DNA from: an uncultured Gemmatimonadota bacterium
GTDB lineage: Bacteria; Gemmatimonadota; Gemmatimonadetes; Gemmatimonadales; Gemmatimonadaceae
DNA length: 26,943 nt
Direction: 5' to 3'
Assembly (NCBI GenBank): GCA_946479895.1
Contig: CAMLHT010000008.1
Location: 1 to 26,943, forward strand
Shown here: positions 1 to 9,705 of the stretch, piece after piece
Layout of the letters: every line of letters begins with the position of its first letter
How positions within the stretch are numbered: position 1 is the stretch's first letter
Translations under genes and position numbers: made by a program
The notes under the pieces: generated by a model
Database searches by the model: none
Seen by the model: the letters and a program-made list of their open reading frames with translations, nothing else
Told to the model about the DNA's origin: nothing

Positions 1-1427
<1,427 letters not shown>

Positions 1428-1470
1428 GCCGCGAAGGGACACGTCCAATTGCCAAGCCCGCCGCGGACGG

Positions 1471-1515
1471 AAAACGCCCAGCCCTGGCGGGGAATCGCTC
1501 CGCCATCGCTGGGCG
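1471..1515 (-). terminator. Rho-independent-type terminator after the small secreted gene
   Basis: CGCCCAGC (1475-1482) pairs with GCTGGGCG (1508-1515). After two mismatches the stem continues with TGGCGG/CCGCCA around a nine-base loop. On the minus strand the hairpin is followed by TTTT (1474-1471). It sits 19 bases after the stop of the gene ending at 1534 and before the atpD promoter, so it would stop transcription from running into atpD. Confidence 0.6.
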
Positions 1516-1533
1516 CCGGACCGTCCCGGACGG

Positions 1534-1926
1534 CTACGGATGGTAGTCTTCCACGGTCGTTAGCTCCTGACAGTTCCAGGGAGAGTAGCTGCTGCAGTAG
1601 ACCGGCGCGTCCCCGCCCCGATAGTCCCAGACGTTGGTCGTAAGCTGACACCAGTATGTAGAGTGGCCGCGAGCGACGTCGTAGTTGAAGCTCCCGTCCT
1701 CGTTCCAATACTCTTCGTATCTGACGTAGGCGTCCGGAGCGCCGCCGTCATTTATGCAGTCCGAGTCGTAATACTTGTACCAGCGTAGACCTCCAGGCGC
1801 CGGATAATCCGTCGAGCTTACACTCGAATGTGCAGGGTTCGCTCGAAGGCCTGTCGGATTCATGGTTAGCATGAGAACAGGGAACAGCAAAACTTGTGAG
1901 GCGCGTTTGCGAAGTGCCGTGAACAT
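1534..1926 (-). CDS. Small secreted protein of unknown function with four cysteines
   Basis: This gives a 130-residue protein starting MFTALRKRASQVLLFPVLML. I chose the ATG at 1926 because AGGAG lies five bases upstream and because it opens a signal-peptide-like segment: basic residues at 5-8, a hydrophobic stretch at about 11-22, and a likely cleavage near Ala29. The mature part is rich in Tyr, Trp, Asp and Asn and contains Cys57, Cys93, Cys111 and Cys119, enough for two disulfides. I do not recognise a family. The gene has visibly lower GC than the atp genes, as do the AraC-type gene and galE upstream, and it is followed by its own terminator. Export is an inference; function is unknown. 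Confidence 0.7.
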   Translation of the reverse strand: MFTALRKRASQVLLFPVLMLTMNPTGLRANPAHSSVSSTDYPAPGGLRWYKYYDSDCINDGGAPDAYVRYEEYWNEDGSFNYDVARGHSTYWCQLTTNVWDYRGGDAPVYCSSYSPWNCQELTTVEDYHP

Positions 1927-1931
1927 GGATG

Positions 1932-1936
1932 CTCCT
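1932..1936 (-). promoter_or_regulatory. Ribosome binding site AGGAG deciding the start at 1926
   Basis: On the minus strand AGGAG lies five bases before the ATG at 1926. It settles the start against a longer reading frame that would open at 2001. It is one of the strongest Shine-Dalgarno sequences in the window, where most genes have weak ones. Confidence 0.75.
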
Positions 1937-2052
1937 GGGTGAGTCGGGATGGTCGCGGCAGCGTCGCCGTTTGCTCCCATCAAGTTCAGGAGGCTGATCA
2001 AGGCTTTGGAATCCTTAGGGGCCGCTGGTTTCTCGCAAATCGCGCAAGGGGA

Positions 2053-2817
2053 TCAGCATGTCTGGAGCTCTCCCCGGGTAACGAGCCCACGCCACCTTTC
2101 CAATAGGGCTTCGAATCCTCCTCGGTCTGCCAAGGCCCTGGGGCGTTCTCCCACGTGACGTTTTATGTAATCCGCCATTGATGTCGGGCTGTCGTAACCG
2201 GCTTCCAGCGCTGCGGATTTCAGCGTTTGCCCGCGAATGTCCAACCTCCATAGAGTGTGCATGGCGAGGCTCCACCCCAAGAGATCATTGGCCGTCACGC
2301 CGAGCCCGCTTGCAAGGTGTGATTGAAGCGTACGAACGGGCAAGCCGCACTGCCGAGCCAACTCGCCCACCAAGGCCCTCCGGCGGCCAAGTATGTATCC
2401 GGCGATCAAGATGCTTCTGAGGGCAGTGCTGAACCGGCTCGGGACAGCGTTGATCAATCGAAGTTCCGGGCCCAGGGAACGGTGCTCGCAGAGGAGGGTT
2501 GCGATGTCGATGCGTAAGTCATCCCGACCTCGTAGCGAGACACAACCGCGGCCAATGAGTGCACAGGCCTCTGGCATCTGACGTAGCCACGACGGATCGG
2601 AGCCGCCTGTCAGCAGAACGGCGGGAGGCGCCAATCGAGGGAAACGCAGACATTCAAGGGAGGGCCGGGCGCGAAGGTCGATGACGACGCAATCGCACTC
2701 AGCGAATAGCACGTTCTGCTGCAGGTCGCTGTGCGCGAACGACACCACGGTGCCGTTCAGATTTGCATCCACCGCGCGAAAACCGCTTGCGTCACCGCAC
2801 CAAAGGATTCTTGGCAT
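2053..2817 (-). CDS. AraC-type transcriptional regulator with receiver-like N-terminal domain
   Basis: The protein is a 254-residue predicted DNA-binding regulator. Residues about 148-225 form an AraC-type tandem helix-turn-helix: the first unit is around VGELARQCGLPVRTLQSHL and the second around LKSAALEAGYDSPTSMADYI, followed by the usual GERPRAL. The first ~95 residues alternate strands and helices like a response-regulator receiver fold (PRILWCGD at 2-9, CVVIDLR at 43-49, AVLLTGG at 66-72), but the acidic pocket and conserved Lys are not clear, so it may not be phosphorylated. I chose the ATG at 2817 because it opens directly on the first strand. An in-frame GTG at 2964 would overlap galE. 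The gene lies 113 bases behind galE on the same strand and could regulate sugar genes, which is only an inference. Confidence 0.7.
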   Translation of the reverse strand: MPRILWCGDASGFRAVDANLNGTVVSFAHSDLQQNVLFAECDCVVIDLRARPSLECLRFPRLAPPAVLLTGGSDPSWLRQMPEACALIGRGCVSLRGRDDLRIDIATLLCEHRSLGPELRLINAVPSRFSTALRSILIAGYILGRRRALVGELARQCGLPVRTLQSHLASGLGVTANDLLGWSLAMHTLWRLDIRGQTLKSAALEAGYDSPTSMADYIKRHVGERPRALADRGGFEALLERWRGLVTRGELQTC

Positions 2818-2930
2818 TGGAGCGTCCGTGGGTAATTGTCGCTCGCAAGCCTCATCGCCCGCAAAACAGTCGTCCAGACGAATGTTGAGCGGGATCTTTC
2901 GGTTCGCAACGGCGATTCCTACATCTTCGT

Positions 2931-3917
2931 CTAGCCATAGCCTCGCGGGTGTGATCTGTGCCACTGGAGGGCCGTCTCGACAATGCGTTCTATGCTGGAC
3001 GCTTTGGGACGCCAGCCAAGTACCTCCCTGGCGGTGCTCCCAGATGCAAACACAACCGCGGGATCTCCCATCCGGGGCGGCCCGGCAAGTCGTTGAATCC
3101 TGGCGCCCGCGGCCTGCTCGACAGCCGCGAGCATTTGGAGAACCGACCAACCATGCCCCGTCCCGAGATTTACGGACAGCCTTGTCGATGGCTCAAGGAT
3201 CTCCAAGGCACGCAAATGGGCGTCGGCAATATCCTCCACATGGACATAATCCCGAATTGCCGTGCCGTCCTCGGTAGGGAGATTCACACCATGAATTGTG
3301 ATCGGCGTAGCAGTCGTGGCCGCGCGTATGAGCAGGGGAACAAGGTGAGTTTCGGGGTCGTGAGCCTCCCCGAGCGATCCATCGCCACTTGCACCCGCGG
3401 CATTCACGTACCGTAGAGTCGCGTACGCGAAGTCGGTTTGAGATACCGCGAAGTCGGAGATGATACGTTCACTCATAAGCTTCGCAGCCGCATACGGCGA
3501 GCCTGGAGACGGTGGATGGTCCTCCGTTACGGGAAGCCGAGCCGGTGTCCCGTAGATCGCGCAGGTGGAGGAGAACACCAGCCGCCGCACGCCAGTCCGC
3601 TTCATCGCTGTCAGAAGGTCGATGACGCGTGCTACATTGCTGTCGAAGTACTCGAGTGGCCGCTCGACGGACTCTCCAACCTCACTCAGCGCAGCAAAGT
3701 GCATCACGCAGTCAATCCGGTTCGCTCGCAGCGCATCAACGAGCCGCTCCGTATGGCCGATGTCCGCGTAAACGGCAGGAACGTCGAGAATGGAAGCGAC
3801 GGCCCTGTGGCCCCGGAGCAGACTGTCGTAAATCACAGGATGATGTCCGGCCTCGCAAAGCCGCTTCACGGCGTGCGATCCCACGTAGCCGGCCCCGCCG
3901 GTGACGAGCACGTTCAT
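2931..3917 (-). CDS. galE: UDP-glucose 4-epimerase family (GalE-like) NAD-dependent epimerase
   Basis: This is an extended short-chain dehydrogenase of 328 residues, the usual GalE length. It has the NAD-binding GGAGYVG at residues 7-13, the catalytic Ser/Thr in SST (116-118) and the YxxxK pair Tyr142/Lys146. The expected family reaction is UDP-glucose to UDP-galactose in the cytoplasm, though specificity could differ. I chose the ATG at 3917 because the protein then begins MNVLVTGGAGYVGSH as in the family; ATGs at 3938 and 3962 are possible. It is divergent from the mutase-like gene starting about 44 bases away, and the pairing suggests a galactose-type nucleotide-sugar branch. GC is visibly lower than in the atp genes. 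Confidence 0.88.
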   Translation of the reverse strand: MNVLVTGGAGYVGSHAVKRLCEAGHHPVIYDSLLRGHRAVASILDVPAVYADIGHTERLVDALRANRIDCVMHFAALSEVGESVERPLEYFDSNVARVIDLLTAMKRTGVRRLVFSSTCAIYGTPARLPVTEDHPPSPGSPYAAAKLMSERIISDFAVSQTDFAYATLRYVNAAGASGDGSLGEAHDPETHLVPLLIRAATTATPITIHGVNLPTEDGTAIRDYVHVEDIADAHLRALEILEPSTRLSVNLGTGHGWSVLQMLAAVEQAAGARIQRLAGPPRMGDPAVVFASGSTAREVLGWRPKASSIERIVETALQWHRSHPRGYG

Positions 3918-3952
3918 CCCCGCAAATGTAAAGGTCATAGCGCTGGCGCGGC

Positions 3953-3956
3953 GAGG
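3953..3956 (+). promoter_or_regulatory. Candidate ribosome binding site for a CTG start at 3962
   Basis: GAGG lies five bases before the CTG at 3962. A stop codon at 3938 closes the frame upstream, and no ATG, GTG or TTG occurs between it and the essential dinucleotide-binding motif. This short match is therefore the best available explanation of how the flavoprotein gene starts. Confidence 0.4.
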
Positions 3957-3961
3957 CGACA

Positions 3962-5467
3962 CTGCTCCTGACGGCCAACCAACCCGCCGTCGCCGCGCCC
4001 AGCGCCGACGCCATCATCATTGGCGCCGGGCCGGCCGGGCTCACCGCAGGGTACCTCCTCACGAGGGCCGGCAAGCGCGTGATTGTCCTCGAGAGCGACG
4101 AGGCATATGTCGGCGGGCTGTCACGAACGGTTGAGTACGAGGGATACCGCTTCGACATCGGCGGCCATCGGTTCTTCTCCAAGGCCCAGGAGGTCGAAGC
4201 ACTCTGGACCGAGCTGTTGGGACCGGACCTGCTCGATCGGCCGCGCCTCTCGCGCATCTACTACCGGAAGCGTTTCTTCGACTATCCGATCCGGCCGGGG
4301 AACGTGCTGCGCAACCTCGGAGTCATCGAGGCCGCGCGCTGCGTGGCGTCCTACCTGCGCGCGCGGCTCCTGCCGGTGCGGCAACCGCGATCCGTGGAAG
4401 ACTGGGTCACCAACCAGTTCGGCCGCCGCCTGTACGAGATGTTCTTTCGGACCTACACCGAAAAGGTGTGGGGCATGCGGTGTTCGGAAATCTCCGCGGA
4501 CTGGGCCGCCCAACGCATCAAGGGGCTGTCCCTCTCCTCCGCCCTGGTCAGCGCGCTCTGGCCCCGCCGCCGGTCCCGCGCGAAGTCGATAAAGACGTTG
4601 ATCGAGCGATTCCGGTATCCCCGCCTCGGCCCGGGAATGATGTGGGAGGCCGCCAGGGATCGCATCGTCGCCGGGGGTGGCGAAGTGCGAATGGGACGTC
4701 GCGTCGATGCCATGGAGCTCACCGCGGGCCGGTGGCGCGTCACGGCAACCACGGCGAACGGAAACGAAGTCGTGGAGGCACCACACGTCATCTCCTCGGC
4801 CCCGATGCGGCTCCTCGGCACCAGGCTTACGCCGCCGCTCCCGGTGGAGGCGCGGAACGCTGCGCTCGCCCTCCGCTATCGGGATTTCATCCTGATCGCC
4901 CTGATCCTCCACGATCGGGAACCCATACCCGACAACTGGATCTACGTCCATGATCCGGACGTTCGCGTGGGGCGTATCCAGGTCTTCAAGTCCTGGTCTC
5001 CGGAGATGGTGCCTGATCCGGCGATGACCTGTCTCGGCATGGAATACTTCTGCTTCGAGGGGGACGGGCTGTGGGCGTCCACCGATCCGGAGCTGATCGA
5101 GCTCGCGACGACGGAGCTGGTGAAGCTCGGGCTCGGCCGCCGCGAGGACGTTCGGGATGGCTGCGTCGTGCGCCAGGCCAAGGCGTATCCCGTCTACGAC
5201 GAAGACTATCAGAATCACGTTTCGGTGATTCGGGATGAGCTGGCACGCCGCTATCCGGGCTTCCACCCCGTGGGCCGGAACGGAATGCACAAATACAACA
5301 ACCAGGATCATGCGATGATGACCGCCATGCTCACCGTCGACCAGATCCTGACCGGCCGGGCCCACGACGTCTGGCGCGTGAACGCCGACGCCGAGTACCA
5401 CGAGGAGGAATCCGCGGGCAGCGCCGGTGAACGGCTCGTCCCATCTCGGACGCTCAGTACTCGATGA
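3962..5467 (+). CDS. FAD-dependent oxidoreductase, UDP-galactopyranose mutase-like
   Basis: The protein has about 501 residues. The FAD-binding [16 protein letters not shown] begins near residue 18, followed by a Glu at the end of the second strand (VIVLE) and [19 protein letters not shown]. This belongs to the HemY/UDP-galactopyranose-mutase-like flavoproteins found in polysaccharide clusters. With galE next door, a UDP-galactopyranose to UDP-galactofuranose conversion is plausible but not proven. The first conventional start, GTG at 4079, would remove the Rossmann motif and cannot make a working enzyme. Upstream the frame is open only to a stop at 3938 and has no ATG/GTG/TTG. CTG at 3962 with GAGG five bases before it is my choice; CTG at 3968 is an alternative. 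A lost start is also possible. It overlaps the converging gene by 14 bases at its 3' end. Confidence 0.82.
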   Translation: MLLTANQPAVAAPSADAIIIGAGPAGLTAGYLLTRAGKRVIVLESDEAYVGGLSRTVEYEGYRFDIGGHRFFSKAQEVEALWTELLGPDLLDRPRLSRIYYRKRFFDYPIRPGNVLRNLGVIEAARCVASYLRARLLPVRQPRSVEDWVTNQFGRRLYEMFFRTYTEKVWGMRCSEISADWAAQRIKGLSLSSALVSALWPRRRSRAKSIKTLIERFRYPRLGPGMMWEAARDRIVAGGGEVRMGRRVDAMELTAGRWRVTATTANGNEVVEAPHVISSAPMRLLGTRLTPPLPVEARNAALALRYRDFILIALILHDREPIPDNWIYVHDPDVRVGRIQVFKSWSPEMVPDPAMTCLGMEYFCFEGDGLWASTDPELIELATTELVKLGLGRREDVRDGCVVRQAKAYPVYDEDYQNHVSVIRDELARRYPGFHPVGRNGMHKYNNQDHAMMTAMLTVDQILTGRAHDVWRVNADAEYHEEESAGSAGERLVPSRTLSTR

Positions 5468-7385
5468 GGCGTCCGGTCAGCCGGGTTTCCCCGTCCCGCG
5501 ACAGAACCAGTCGGTACCATCGCCGATCCCGAAAGCGCGCGGCGAGTGCCGCGTTATGGGAACCCAGATCGGCCACGTAGACTACGTCACCGTCGACGCG
5601 CCCGTCCGGGGTGATCGGTTCCAGCGGGATGGCCGGGCCGAAAGGCGTGAACCCGAGGCGGTCATCATCCGCGAGCTCCTGCCGGCACGAATCCGAGATA
5701 CGGGCCGGAGCCACCAGCGCGCGGACATCGGTCGTTGGCACTCGTCCGCCTGACCCGTCGAATGGGGGGATGCCGATGATGGCCGCGGCCGCCGCCGCGC
5801 CCCGCCTGCCATCGCGCTCGACGGCGCTCAGGCTGTCGTGAAGCACGCAGGCATCGCGCGAGCTCACGAGCTGCGCCGCGTCGCTTCGCAATGACCCGAC
5901 GCCCCAGAGGCGCCGCGCCAGCCGCGCCGTGAAGGGCTCCCGCAGCGTCACGACCGCGTTGTGGACGCCCGCACGGCGGACGACCTCCGCATAGTCCACC
6001 CGAAGATTTGCCCGCGCGTTCGCGGCCTGACGCGCGAGGCCAAGCGCGTTGAATGCGACACCGGGGATCAGCCACGCCGTGACGACGCTCAACAGGAGCA
6101 GTCGCCCCGCGCGCCTGCCGCCGGTTTCCCCTGCGGCTGCCGACATGTTCGCCGGAAGGCGGCCCAGGAGAAGCGCCATGGCCGGCACGGCGGTATAGAG
6201 AAAGCGTGGCCCAAGGAACGCTCCTTCGCCCCAGTAGAGCCCATAAGCGACGAGCTGCGACAGCAGGAGGCCGGCCGCCAGGGCATCCCACCGGTTGCGA
6301 CGGATGAGCCATATGCTCGCCGAGAGCGCGAGCATGACCGGAAACGGCCATGCGCCAAGGTACAGGTCGAGATCGGCGATGTAGTCCACGACGATTCGAA
6401 AGGCGGCCGTCGGAGTATGGCGATTGCCATATGGGTCGGTGTGGAAGCCGACGCGGTGCCCCCCGCCCCACAGGACGTCGTAGCCAAAAGTCAGCGGCCC
6501 ACCGGTGGTGAACGCGTTGGCGATCAGCAACGGAAGGACCCCCACCACGCCGGCAAGTACCTGGACGGCCAGATCCACGGAGCGCGCTCGATCATCCTTC
6601 AGGCGGAAGAGCTGGAACAGCCCGATGGGTGCCGCCGCGGCAATGGCATCGAGCGGCCGAATCGTGGCCATCAGTCCGAGAGCCAGCCCGATACCCGCCG
6701 CGAACACGCGTCGGCGGACCGGGCGGTCGCTTCCATCCCAGCCCGCCAGGGAACAGAGCGCGAGAATGCCGAGGAGCATCGTCGGAACGTGATTCATCCA
6801 CGTGCCGGCCATGAAGACGGTCATCGGCAGCGTCGCGAAAATCAGTGATGAACGCCGTGCATCCGGCGCACCGTGAACGGCCCGCGCGAACACGAACAGC
6901 AGCGCCGCCGCGATCCCGGCGAGCACCGGATTCACGATCCACGGGGTGCCGATCAGCGCGCCCGGCACGAGGCTGGCCGGCCCACCGATGGGAAACTGGG
7001 AATACCAGCGGCCGACGTCGACGATCGTCTCGAGCGCAAAGAACTCCCGATTCGGGTCGACGGGCAGCGAGAGCATCCCGGCGGCGAGCACGCGGGCATG
7101 CCAGTACTGGGCGATCTCGTCGGGTGTGTTTGCCGCCCCCCGGAAAACGACGAGCGCCACGGTTGCCGAAGCCACAAACGCCAGCAGCCCCGCCGCGAGC
7201 GGCCAGGTCACTGCCGGCAGCGCTTCCACGGCGCGCGCATACCGCTCGGAGAGCGGTCGCGTCAGCCGCTCCGGCGCGAGGATCATGATCAGGAGAGCCG
7301 CCGTGCCGACACTCCAGTACCACAGCGCGCCTGCCGGATAGGGGTTCCGCCCCGCGATCACGGGAAACAGCGCCATAACGAACAT
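5454..7385 (-). CDS. GT39-like polytopic membrane glycosyltransferase
   Basis: This is a 643-residue integral membrane protein with roughly ten or more hydrophobic segments and a soluble C-terminal region of about 180 residues. The first large loop contains [16 protein letters not shown], which resembles the acidic DE motif of GT-C/GT39 enzymes (protein mannosyltransferase and ArnT-like), and is followed by [11 protein letters not shown]. Such enzymes transfer a sugar from a polyprenyl-phosphate donor on the outer face of the membrane. The acceptor is unknown. The ATG at 7385 has no ribosome binding site. The frame stays open upstream and reads like coding sequence back to a CTG at 7439, which has GAGG five bases before it overlapping the atpG stop codon, giving 661 residues. 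Either way it lies directly behind atpG and is probably on the same transcript. Confidence 0.78.
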   Translation of the reverse strand: MFVMALFPVIAGRNPYPAGALWYWSVGTAALLIMILAPERLTRPLSERYARAVEALPAVTWPLAAGLLAFVASATVALVVFRGAANTPDEIAQYWHARVLAAGMLSLPVDPNREFFALETIVDVGRWYSQFPIGGPASLVPGALIGTPWIVNPVLAGIAAALLFVFARAVHGAPDARRSSLIFATLPMTVFMAGTWMNHVPTMLLGILALCSLAGWDGSDRPVRRRVFAAGIGLALGLMATIRPLDAIAAAAPIGLFQLFRLKDDRARSVDLAVQVLAGVVGVLPLLIANAFTTGGPLTFGYDVLWGGGHRVGFHTDPYGNRHTPTAAFRIVVDYIADLDLYLGAWPFPVMLALSASIWLIRRNRWDALAAGLLLSQLVAYGLYWGEGAFLGPRFLYTAVPAMALLLGRLPANMSAAAGETGGRRAGRLLLLSVVTAWLIPGVAFNALGLARQAANARANLRVDYAEVVRRAGVHNAVVTLREPFTARLARRLWGVGSLRSDAAQLVSSRDACVLHDSLSAVERDGRRGAAAAAAIIGIPPFDGSGGRVPTTDVRALVAPARISDSCRQELADDDRLGFTPFGPAIPLEPITPDGRVDGDVVYVADLGSHNAALAARFRDRRWYRLVLSRDGETRLTGRLIEY

Positions 7386-7444
7386 GAGGACGGCGATCAG
7401 CCGTCCCCATGCGAATCTGCCGGACTCGGCGAGCTTCAGGTCGT

Positions 7445-7448
7445 CCTC
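7445..7448 (-). promoter_or_regulatory. Candidate ribosome binding site for a CTG start at 7439
   Basis: On the minus strand GAGG overlaps the atpG stop codon and is followed after five bases by CTG (7439-7437). The reading frame from this CTG runs without a stop into the glycosyltransferase and adds 18 residues. This would couple translation of the glycosyltransferase to atpG. Confidence 0.35.
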
Positions 7449-8307
7449 ACTCCAGTGCCGCTGCGCCGCCCACGATCTCCGCGATCTCCTGCGTGATGTT
7501 GGCCTGTCGCGCGCGGTTGTACGTGCGGCCGAGCACCTTCAGCATGTCGCTCGCGTTGTCCGTCGCGTTCTTCATCGCCGTCCGCTGCGCGGCATAGAAC
7601 GCCGCCGTGAGCTCGACGAGCGCGCGATAGACGGAATTGCGGACGTAGAGCGGCAGCAGCGCCCCGAGGATGGTCTCGGCGTCCGGAGCGAGGATGTAGT
7701 CCATCTGCGTCTTCGAGGCTTCCGGCGGCTGCACCGGCAGCACCTGCACGGTGGCCGGCGGCGCCGTCAGCACCGACTTGAACTGCGGGTAGATGACGTA
7801 CACGCCATCCAGCTCGCCCGCCGAGAACCGGGCGACGAGGTCGTTCACGATCTCGGCGCCGTTGTCGGCGGTCGGCTTGTCGCTGATGTCGGTGCGGCTC
7901 GACGCGACCTCACGCCCGACGTAGCGGAAGTAACCGAGGCCCTTCTTGCCGACCGCGTGCACCTCGACCGCGACCCCCTGGCCCTCGAGCCGGGCGATCG
8001 TTGCCCGCGCTTCCTTGATGAGGTTCGCGTTGAACGCGCCGGCGAGGCCGCGGTTGGCGGTCATGAGAATGACCGCGACCTTCTTCACTTCCTTCGGCTG
8101 GCGCAGCAGCGGAAACCGGTCGGCGAGCTCCGGCGAGTACAGGCCGGCGAGCACCTCGCGCAGCGCCTCCGAATACGGGCGCGCCGCGGCGACGCGGTCC
8201 TGCGTCCGCTTCATCTTCGACGTGGCCACCATCTCGAGCGTGCGCGTGATCTTGCGCGTGTTCTCGACGCTCTTGATGCGGCCCTTGAGTTCTCTGCCTT
8301 TTGCCAT
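7447..8307 (-). CDS. atpG: F1 ATP synthase subunit gamma
   Basis: This is the central rotor shaft of F1, a 286-residue protein of normal length. The N-terminal coiled-coil helix reads MAKGRELKGRIKSVENTRKI and continues TRTLEMVATSKMKRTQ. The C-terminal helix contains the family region ARQANITQEIAEIVGGAAALE. Both are diagnostic for gamma. The ATG at 8307 is the natural start but lacks a clear Shine-Dalgarno. In most bacteria atpG lies between atpA and atpD within a few hundred bases. Here it is about 4.3 kb from atpA and 6.1 kb from atpD. It has its own operator and promoter 89 bases upstream, and a GT39-like gene follows within 8-61 bases depending on that gene's start. Confidence 0.98.
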   Translation of the reverse strand: MAKGRELKGRIKSVENTRKITRTLEMVATSKMKRTQDRVAAARPYSEALREVLAGLYSPELADRFPLLRQPKEVKKVAVILMTANRGLAGAFNANLIKEARATIARLEGQGVAVEVHAVGKKGLGYFRYVGREVASSRTDISDKPTADNGAEIVNDLVARFSAGELDGVYVIYPQFKSVLTAPPATVQVLPVQPPEASKTQMDYILAPDAETILGALLPLYVRNSVYRALVELTAAFYAAQRTAMKNATDNASDMLKVLGRTYNRARQANITQEIAEIVGGAAALE

Positions 8308-8396
8308 ATGTAGGGGTTCGCCGTTCTTCCGGAACGCGAGCCTGAAATCTCGACCTGAAAGGTGTGGCTGCGGAGCCGCGGGCGTGGTCGCTCCAG

Positions 8397-8416
8397 CTTG
8401 TGAAAAATATCACAAG
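8397..8416 (-). promoter_or_regulatory. Palindromic operator upstream of atpG (Rex- or CRP-like)
   Basis: This is a perfect CTTGTGA-N6-TCACAAG palindrome, 89 bases before the atpG start. With its flanks (8395-8418) it is identical over 24 bases to the site before atpA at 14320-14343. Such identity in noncoding sequence 6 kb apart points to selection or duplication of a regulatory unit. It fits both the Rex consensus (one mismatch) and the CRP-type consensus. Confidence 0.87.
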
Positions 8417-8433
8417 GCTCCGCCGTCCGGCAA
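8404..8433 (-). promoter_or_regulatory. Predicted atpG promoter (-35 TTGCCG, -10 TATTTT)
   Basis: On the minus strand TTGCCG (8433-8428) is followed after 18 bases by TATTTT (8409-8404), which is the core of the operator. The order and spacing are the same as in the proposed atpA promoter. The leader would be about 90 bases long. Confidence 0.55.
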
Positions 8434-8448
8434 GCCGGACCACCCCCC

Positions 8449-9705
8449 TCAATCCTTCCCGCGCGGCCCCGTCACACGCACGTGCGCGCTGTTCCAGCTC
8501 ATCAGCCGAACCACGCTCTTCACCGCCCCCACGACAGCCAGAAGTGTCACCAGGGCCGTGACCCGCCGCCGGGCCGCGGGACCCGGCCACCTCCCCAGCG
8601 CGACGACCGCCGCCCCACCGGCGGCGATGAGAAATCCCACGCTCGGGAGAAGCAGCGTCCGCTCGCCGACGAGGACACCGGACGGGATGAGGTTGCTCAC
8701 CGGAAGCAGCGCCACGATGCACCAGGCGATTCCGAACGAAACGGCCGGAGCCTCGTGTCGCGCGCGAAACATGAGCACCAGGGCACCGCATGCGATCGCG
8801 AGCCCCGCCAGCCCCACGGCCACGCGCTGCCATGCGATCGCCGGCAGGTGGTAGTCCACCCGGAGAACGGCCGGGAACGCGAGAAGCCGGAACCAGGTCG
8901 GCACCAGCTCCAGCACCACGCCCATCCTCCCCGCGAGGCTCAGGCCCGCCAGGTCCCGGGTGGGTATGACTGCCACCGCGCCGCCAGGCAGCACAACGGC
9001 ACGCATCGCGAGCACCGCGATGCCCACCGCGCCGAGCAGGGCGTAGCCGGCGAACAACTCCCTGGCGCGCGATCGGCCCTCGCGCGCCGGAACGAGCGTC
9101 GCCTCGGCGCACAGGAGCAGGCCCGGAAGGACGAACCCGTTCTCCTTGGTCAGCGCCGCCACGGCGTAGAGAACGGCCAGGAGCGCCCAGTCCGCCGGGC
9201 CCATCGCGCCCTTGCGACGGGCATCGAGGTATCGGCCGGTCATCGCGACCGCGATCAGCCCGACGATGATCTCCCCCTGATTCACGCCGAGCGCGATGGC
9301 TTCCACGTGCACCGGATGCACGGCGAAGAGGACCGCCACCGCGAGGGCGGCAGTCGGCGGAAGCAGCCGCGACGAAAGGCCAAGCACTCCCGTCGCGCAG
9401 GCGACGTAGAGGGCGCAGCTCGTCAGGCGGAATGCGATCTCGTTCCCCGCCCCGGCGGCGTACTCGAGAGCGAGCAGCAGGAGCGCGATTGGCCGGTAGA
9501 GCTGCTCGACGAACGGAGGCGGCCAGTATGGCATCGTGAGGAGCGCCCGCCAGTGCGACAGATCATGCAGGCGGACATTGTCCCGGATGATCGGCAGGTC
9601 GTCGTAGACGAAGTCGTTCATCAGGCCGGGCGCCGACACCGCCAGGGCGACCAGCGCGACGATCAGGTAATCGCGCCGGGTGGCTGCCCGCGGCGCCACC
9701 GTCAA
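8449..9705 (-). CDS. TMTC-like membrane glycosyltransferase lacking TPR repeats
   Basis: The protein has 418 residues and about ten hydrophobic segments. It resembles the membrane half of TMTC/PMT-like GT-C proteins: NDFVYDDLPIIRDN in the first loop with two acidic residues, AVHPVHVEAIALGVNQGE, and TKENGFVLPGLLL. The related gene at 21118-22953 has the same motifs plus five C-terminal TPRs, which are absent here. The frame ends shortly after the last membrane segment, 32 bases before the atpG operator, so it may be a natural short form or a truncation. The start is TTG at 9705, overlapping the stop of the upstream glycosyltransferase by four bases (TTGA); GTG at 9699 is an alternative. It is the last gene of a three-gene glycosyltransferase unit. 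Confidence 0.75.
   Translation of the reverse strand: MTVAPRAATRRDYLIVALVALAVSAPGLMNDFVYDDLPIIRDNVRLHDLSHWRALLTMPYWPPPFVEQLYRPIALLLLALEYAAGAGNEIAFRLTSCALYVACATGVLGLSSRLLPPTAALAVAVLFAVHPVHVEAIALGVNQGEIIVGLIAVAMTGRYLDARRKGAMGPADWALLAVLYAVAALTKENGFVLPGLLLCAEATLVPAREGRSRARELFAGYALLGAVGIAVLAMRAVVLPGGAVAVIPTRDLAGLSLAGRMGVVLELVPTWFRLLAFPAVLRVDYHLPAIAWQRVAVGLAGLAIACGALVLMFRARHEAPAVSFGIAWCIVALLPVSNLIPSGVLVGERTLLLPSVGFLIAAGGAAVVALGRWPGPAARRRVTALVTLLAVVGAVKSVVRLMSWNSAHVRVTGPRGKD

Noticed and set aside
4121..5401. 426-codon minus-strand open frame opposite the mutase-like gene
   Set aside because: The plus-strand product has clear FAD-binding motifs; this frame shows none and is a shadow.
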